NCBI GenBank assembly: GCA_003563375.1
Contig: PWSB01000024.1
Span: 1 to 8,250, forward strand
DNA: 8,250 nucleotides
Reading direction: 5' to 3'
DNA from: Actinomycetota bacterium
Lineage (GTDB): Bacteria; Actinomycetota; Humimicrobiia; Humimicrobiales; Humimicrobiaceae
Made by a program: the position numbers and the translations under genes. A model generated the notes under the pieces. That model was not told where the DNA came from, did not search any database, and saw only the letters and a program-made list of their open reading frames with translations. Positions 5,342-8,250 of this stretch are shown one piece after another; positions within the stretch are counted from its first letter, which is position 1; each line of letters opens with the position of its first letter.

Positions 5342-8007
5342 GACTCTTCTATCTTTTTGTTTATCATTTCCAGAGCCCTACCAATATACTCAGGTTTAGT
5401 CCCTCCGGACTGGGCAAATTCAGGCCTGCCTCCCCCTCCTCCTCCGAGGATTTTGCCTGCTTCCCTGGCCAGCTTTCCTGAATGTATTCCTTTTTTGACC
5501 AGGTCAGGTGTAGCGGTTATTATTATCACAGGTTTTTGGTTTATGACATTTGCGATGGCTATAAAAACCATTTTCTGCCCGTACATGTCCTTGATCTGGT
5601 CCCCCAGTCTTGAAAGGTCATCAGCGTCAAGTGCAGAGCCTTGGTCACTATTTGAAAAATCATGGTAGAATATCTTTAATTCTTCAGGACTTTTTTTGTA
5701 ATCGAACCTGGAGAGAAGTTCATTGCGGGCTTCTTTTAACCTGATGCTTCCCAATTGGGCCATAAGCTTGCTATTGGCTTCCTTTAGCTCTACTATGGAC
5801 TTTAGGGTTTCCTCTTCTTTTGTCCCCAGAGCCTGGGTTACCTTTTCAAATTTTTTCACTTTTTCGTTTATGTAATTGAAGGCGTGCATTCCGGTGACTG
5901 CTTCTATTCTTCTGGTATTTGCGCCTATACTGGAATCAGAGATAATCTTTAAAAGTCCGATCTCACCGGTCCTTTTTACATGGGTTCCCCCGCATAGCTC
6001 CCTGCTGTAATCATTTATTTCTATTATCCTTACAAATTCACCATATTTTTCATCAAAAAGGGCTAGAGCCCCTATTTCCTGGGCATAGTCTCTTGTCGTC
6101 TCAAAAATCCTTACCACATCATCATTTTGTATTTTTGAGTTTATGATATTCTCTATTCTCTCCAGCTGGTTTTTTGTAGGTGAAGCATAACTTATATAGT
6201 CGAATCTCAGCCTTTGGTTGTGCACAAAAGAGCCTGACTGGTTTACTTCTTTACCCAAGACGTTTTTTAACGCCCAGTGCAGCAGATGTGTGGATGTATG
6301 GTTTTTACTTATATCTTTTCGCATGCCTGTATCTACCTCTGCCCTGACTTTTTCTCCTGCTTTTAATTGTCCTGATACCATTTTTCCTCGATGTATGTAG
6401 ACACCCTCTACAGGCATCTGGGTGTCTTCTACCTCAAATAAGGAACCGTTTAAAAGGATCCTGCCCTTGTCTCCTACCTGTCCGCCCCTTTCAGCATAAA
6501 AGGGGGTGGATTTGAGAACAATCTCCCCATTTTGGTCTTTATTGAGGGATTCGACCTCAAGAATTTCGTCTTTTTTGCCATATTTAAAGATCTGTGAAAT
6601 CTCGGTTTCTGATTTTAAATTATGGTAACCCACGAATTCCACCTGATGCTTTTTAGACAATTTGCGGTATGTTTCTATATTTTTATCAATTCCTTTATCA
6701 AAACTGCCTTTGTATTTGGACCTCTCTACATGCTCCTGCATATATTTATTAAACTTTTCTATATCCAGCTTCAAACCTTCTTCTTTTATTATCTCTTGGG
6801 TAAGCTCCACGGGAAATCCATAGGTCTCATAAAGCTTGAAGGCATCTTTGGGGTCTAGATCGGCCCTGTTTTGTTTTTTATGGCAGGATATAGCCGAGCT
6901 TAATACCCTGTTTCCCTCTTTTAGGGTCCTCGAAAATCTTTCTTCCTCATCTTTTACTATCTTGAAAGCAAAATCCCTTCCCTCTTCAAGCTGAGGGTAG
7001 GCAGCGCTGTAGCCATCGATGACAGTTTGGCCCAGATTATTTAAAAAGGTGTGTTCTATGCCCAGCAGCCTCCCGGACCTTGTAGCCCTTCTTATGATCC
7101 TTCTAAGTATATATCCTCTTCCTTCGTTTGAAGGTATGACACCGTCGGTGATCAAAAAATAAATGGCCCTTGCATGGTCGGCTATTATCCTTACCGCCCT
7201 TCTATAGGCCTTATCATTTTCTTTTCTGGGGACAAATTCTTCAATTCTTTTTACTATATCCCTAAAAAGGTAGGTGTTAAACACCGAAGGGTCCCCCTCC
7301 AAGACCGCTGCTATTCTTTCCAGGCCCATCCCTGTATCGATGTTTTTGGAGGGAAGCTCTATGTAGTCTTTGCCATCGAAATTATACTGGGTAAAGACCA
7401 GGTTCCATATTTCTAAAAACCTCCCGCATTCGCATTCCGGGTCGCAGTCCTCTGCCCCGCAGCTGTATTCCGGTCCGAAATCATAGTATATCTCCGTACA
7501 CGGCCCGCAGGGCCCTGTATCGCCCGCAGGGCCCCAAAAATTTTCAGATTTGCCGAATTCATAGATTCTTTCTTCAGGTATGCCGTATTGTTTCCAGTAC
7601 TTGATAGCTTCCTGGTCCCTTGGAAGCTTACCCTCCCCTTTAAAAACCGCTACCCTGAGTTTTTCAATATCAAGCCCCAAAATATCCAGGACAAAATCCA
7701 GAGCATACTCTATAGCTTCCTTCTTAAAATAATCCCCGAATGAAAAATTGCCAAGCATCTCAAAGAATGTGAGATGCCGGTAGGTATAGCCGACACTTTC
7801 TATGTCGCTGGTCCTAAAGCACTTCTGCACGGTGGCTATTCTGGCAGAAGGGGGTTTTTTGACTCCAAGGTAATACGGCTTGAAAGGCTGCATGCCGGCA
7901 GTAGTCAGCAGGACAGTGGGATCTCCTTCAGGTATAAGGCCCGAAGAAGGCAGTATCAGGTGGCCTTTGTCCTTAAAATATTTTAAAAATTTATTCCTTA
8001 AATCCAT
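5332..8007 (-). CDS. alaS: Alanyl-tRNA synthetase
   Basis: Charges tRNA-Ala with alanine and clears mischarged Ser/Gly through its editing domain; cytoplasmic class II synthetase. Full length at 891 residues (family about 870-880). The catalytic domain (1 to about 245) has TTAGMQPFKPYYLG (35-48), motif 2 FFEMLGNFSFGDYF (81-94) and WGPAGDTGPCGPCTEIYYD (158-176), followed by a Cys-rich loop with Cys183, 188, 192 and 194 that is common in Gram-positive AlaRS. The tRNA-recognition helices include GRGYILRRIIRRA (296-308). The editing domain carries zinc ligands His570 and His574 in HTSTH, and Cys672 and His676 in CGGTH. A coiled segment (about 712-765) leads to the C-Ala domain with the glycine-rich block GGGGGGRPEFAQSGG (855-869). 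The start is supported by AAGGAA 8 bases upstream and by the family N-terminus. No T-box motif precedes it; instead a 6S-like RNA does. Confidence 0.99.
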   Translation of the reverse strand: MDLRNKFLKYFKDKGHLILPSSGLIPEGDPTVLLTTAGMQPFKPYYLGVKKPPSARIATVQKCFRTSDIESVGYTYRHLTFFEMLGNFSFGDYFKKEAIEYALDFVLDILGLDIEKLRVAVFKGEGKLPRDQEAIKYWKQYGIPEERIYEFGKSENFWGPAGDTGPCGPCTEIYYDFGPEYSCGAEDCDPECECGRFLEIWNLVFTQYNFDGKDYIELPSKNIDTGMGLERIAAVLEGDPSVFNTYLFRDIVKRIEEFVPRKENDKAYRRAVRIIADHARAIYFLITDGVIPSNEGRGYILRRIIRRATRSGRLLGIEHTFLNNLGQTVIDGYSAAYPQLEEGRDFAFKIVKDEEERFSRTLKEGNRVLSSAISCHKKQNRADLDPKDAFKLYETYGFPVELTQEIIKEEGLKLDIEKFNKYMQEHVERSKYKGSFDKGIDKNIETYRKLSKKHQVEFVGYHNLKSETEISQIFKYGKKDEILEVESLNKDQNGEIVLKSTPFYAERGGQVGDKGRILLNGSLFEVEDTQMPVEGVYIHRGKMVSGQLKAGEKVRAEVDTGMRKDISKNHTSTHLLHWALKNVLGKEVNQSGSFVHNQRLRFDYISYASPTKNQLERIENIINSKIQNDDVVRIFETTRDYAQEIGALALFDEKYGEFVRIIEINDYSRELCGGTHVKRTGEIGLLKIISDSSIGANTRRIEAVTGMHAFNYINEKVKKFEKVTQALGTKEEETLKSIVELKEANSKLMAQLGSIRLKEARNELLSRFDYKKSPEELKIFYHDFSNSDQGSALDADDLSRLGDQIKDMYGQKMVFIAIANVINQKPVIIITATPDLVKKGIHSGKLAREAGKILGGGGGGRPEFAQSGGTKPEYIGRALEMINKKIEESCQ

Positions 8008-8015
8008 GACATGTT

Positions 8016-8021
8016 TTCCTT
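8016..8021 (-). promoter_or_regulatory. Ribosome binding site of alaS
   Basis: AAGGAA on the minus strand with 8 bases before the ATG at 8007. It decides against the out-of-frame ATG four bases upstream of the start (at 8012), which opens a frame of only four codons. The site begins about four bases after the U-run that ends the predicted upstream RNA. Confidence 0.7.
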
Positions 8022-8024
8022 AAC

Positions 8025-8034
8025 AAAAGGATAC
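8025..8034 (-). terminator. Possible 3' end of the 6S-like RNA (GTATCC followed by TTTT)
   Basis: The last strand of the terminal helix, GTATCC, is followed at once by TTTT (8028-8025). The helix could therefore act as a weak intrinsic terminator or as a processing site. The U-run is short and the pairing partner lies about 170 bases away, so efficient termination is doubtful and read-through into alaS is expected. Confidence 0.3.
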
Positions 8035-8216
8035 CCCGTTTGGCCGTGATCTTGGAAGTTTTTTATGCCCTGCCCTCAGCAGGTGGATGCCCTCCTGGCT
8101 GCTTTGTAAGTCCCGTGTCACGGGCATTTACGCTACAGATTAAGTTTGGGCTTCCAAAGTTAATTTGTTGGCACAAAAATTAACTTTAATCACGGACCAA
8201 ACAGCGTATCCAAAAT
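8025..8216 (-). ncRNA. ssrS: Probable 6S RNA (RNA polymerase regulator)
   Basis: 6S RNA mimics an open promoter and binds housekeeping RNA polymerase, mainly in stationary phase. The non-coding DNA here folds, on the minus strand, as that family does. The ends pair: GGATAC (8211-8206) with GTATCC (8034-8029), GTTTGG with CCAAAC, and CCGTGAT with ATCACGG, interrupted by a 3x3 internal loop and one bulged T. The length is about 180-190 nt, as for known 6S RNAs. An apical hairpin CCCGT-GAC-ACGGG sits inside GTAA/TTAC. On the 3' side, CACCTGC-TGAG-GGCAGGG forms the small central-bubble hairpin equivalent to the CACCTTGAACC/GGTTCAAGG hairpin of E. coli 6S. The 5' side carries an 11-bp hairpin (AAAGTTAATTT/AAATTAACTTT, 8187-8156). 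B. subtilis ssrS also lies in the aspS-alaS neighbourhood. The RNA structure is seen directly; the 6S identity is inferred from memory of the consensus. Ends are approximate. Confidence 0.65.
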
Positions 8217-8222
8217 GATGTT

Positions 8223-8228
8223 ATCATA
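8223..8228 (-). promoter_or_regulatory. Candidate -10 element (TATGAT) for the 6S-like RNA and alaS operon
   Basis: TATGAT matches the TATAAT consensus at five of six positions. A start about 7 bases downstream (near 8216) would place the 5' end just before the GGATAC strand of the terminal helix. The matching -35 would fall at or beyond the window edge; TTGATA at 8246-8241 is only 12 bases away, too close to pair with it. This could be the only promoter for the whole downstream gene run. Confidence 0.4.
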
Positions 8229-8250
8229 ATTCATTTCGTATATCAATAAA

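Noticed and set aside
5425..5455. C/T-rich tract resembling a simple repeat
   Set aside because: It encodes the run of glycines (GGGGGGRP) in the C-Ala domain of alaS, a conserved family feature.
7503..7534. 13-base direct repeat GCCCGCAGGGCCC, two copies spaced by 6 bases
   Set aside because: Both copies encode the conserved GPAG/GPCG residues of the alanyl-tRNA synthetase active-site loop; coding similarity explains the repeat.
8156..8187. AT-rich palindrome (AAAGTTAATTT/AAATTAACTTT) as a transcription factor operator or stand-alone terminator
   Set aside because: It lies within the predicted 6S-like RNA as one of its hairpins and is not followed by a U-run in the direction of transcription, so an RNA structural role is simpler; an operator cannot be strictly excluded.
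8008..8250. T-box riboswitch controlling alaS, as common in Bacillota
   Set aside because: No AGGGTGGNACCGCG-type T-box sequence or antiterminator/terminator pair is visible. The ends of the stretch pair with each other over the full 180 nt, which fits a 6S-type rod instead.

Overview
The window carries one tightly packed run of eight housekeeping genes, all on the minus strand, preceded by a 243-base non-coding stretch at the right-hand edge. Reading in the direction of transcription (high to low coordinates), the order is: a structured RNA that I interpret as 6S RNA (ssrS), alaS (alanyl-tRNA synthetase), ruvX/yqgF, mltG, an O-methyltransferase of the YrrM/TrmR type, a U32 'peptidase' of the YrrN/YrrO/TrhP type, acylphosphatase, aroE (shikimate dehydrogenase), and pilT. 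The last gene runs off the left edge.

Layout: 8008-8250 holds a -10-like element and a roughly 190-nt RNA whose two ends pair in a long interrupted helix. Its 3' end lies only about 4-9 bases from the alaS Shine-Dalgarno sequence. From 8007 to 1 almost every base is coding. Five of the seven gene junctions overlap (by 10, 11, 29, 4 and 11 bases) and one has a 2-base gap. The only sizeable break is 33 bases between the U32 gene and acylphosphatase, where a TATAAT box sits unusually close to the start codon.

Organism: from what I know of gene order, alaS-ruvX-mltG-yrrM-yrrN/O is the arrangement of Bacillota such as Bacillus subtilis, but the small genes yrzL (ireB) and yrzB that interleave there are missing. 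Joining aroE to type IV pilus genes is familiar from Clostridia such as the Desulfotomaculum/Pelotomaculum group, and alaS-ruvX-mltG-aroE order from Actinomycetota. The base composition is moderately AT-rich, with many ATA and AGG codons. Together this points to an anaerobic clostridial lineage or a deep-branching, low-GC actinobacterial-type lineage. I cannot place it further.

Functional themes: translation and decoding (AlaRS; TrhP plus TrmR, which together would make 5-methoxyuridine at tRNA position 34), RNA/DNA maintenance (RuvX), cell-wall synthesis (MltG), the shikimate pathway (AroE, upstream of the prephenate that TrhP uses) and pilus retraction (PilT). No mobile elements, CRISPR arrays, tRNAs or broken genes are visible. 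I see no clearly novel system. The items most worth a second look are the 6S-like RNA directly abutting alaS, the TrmR-TrhP-AroE linkage, and the lipoprotein form of MltG.
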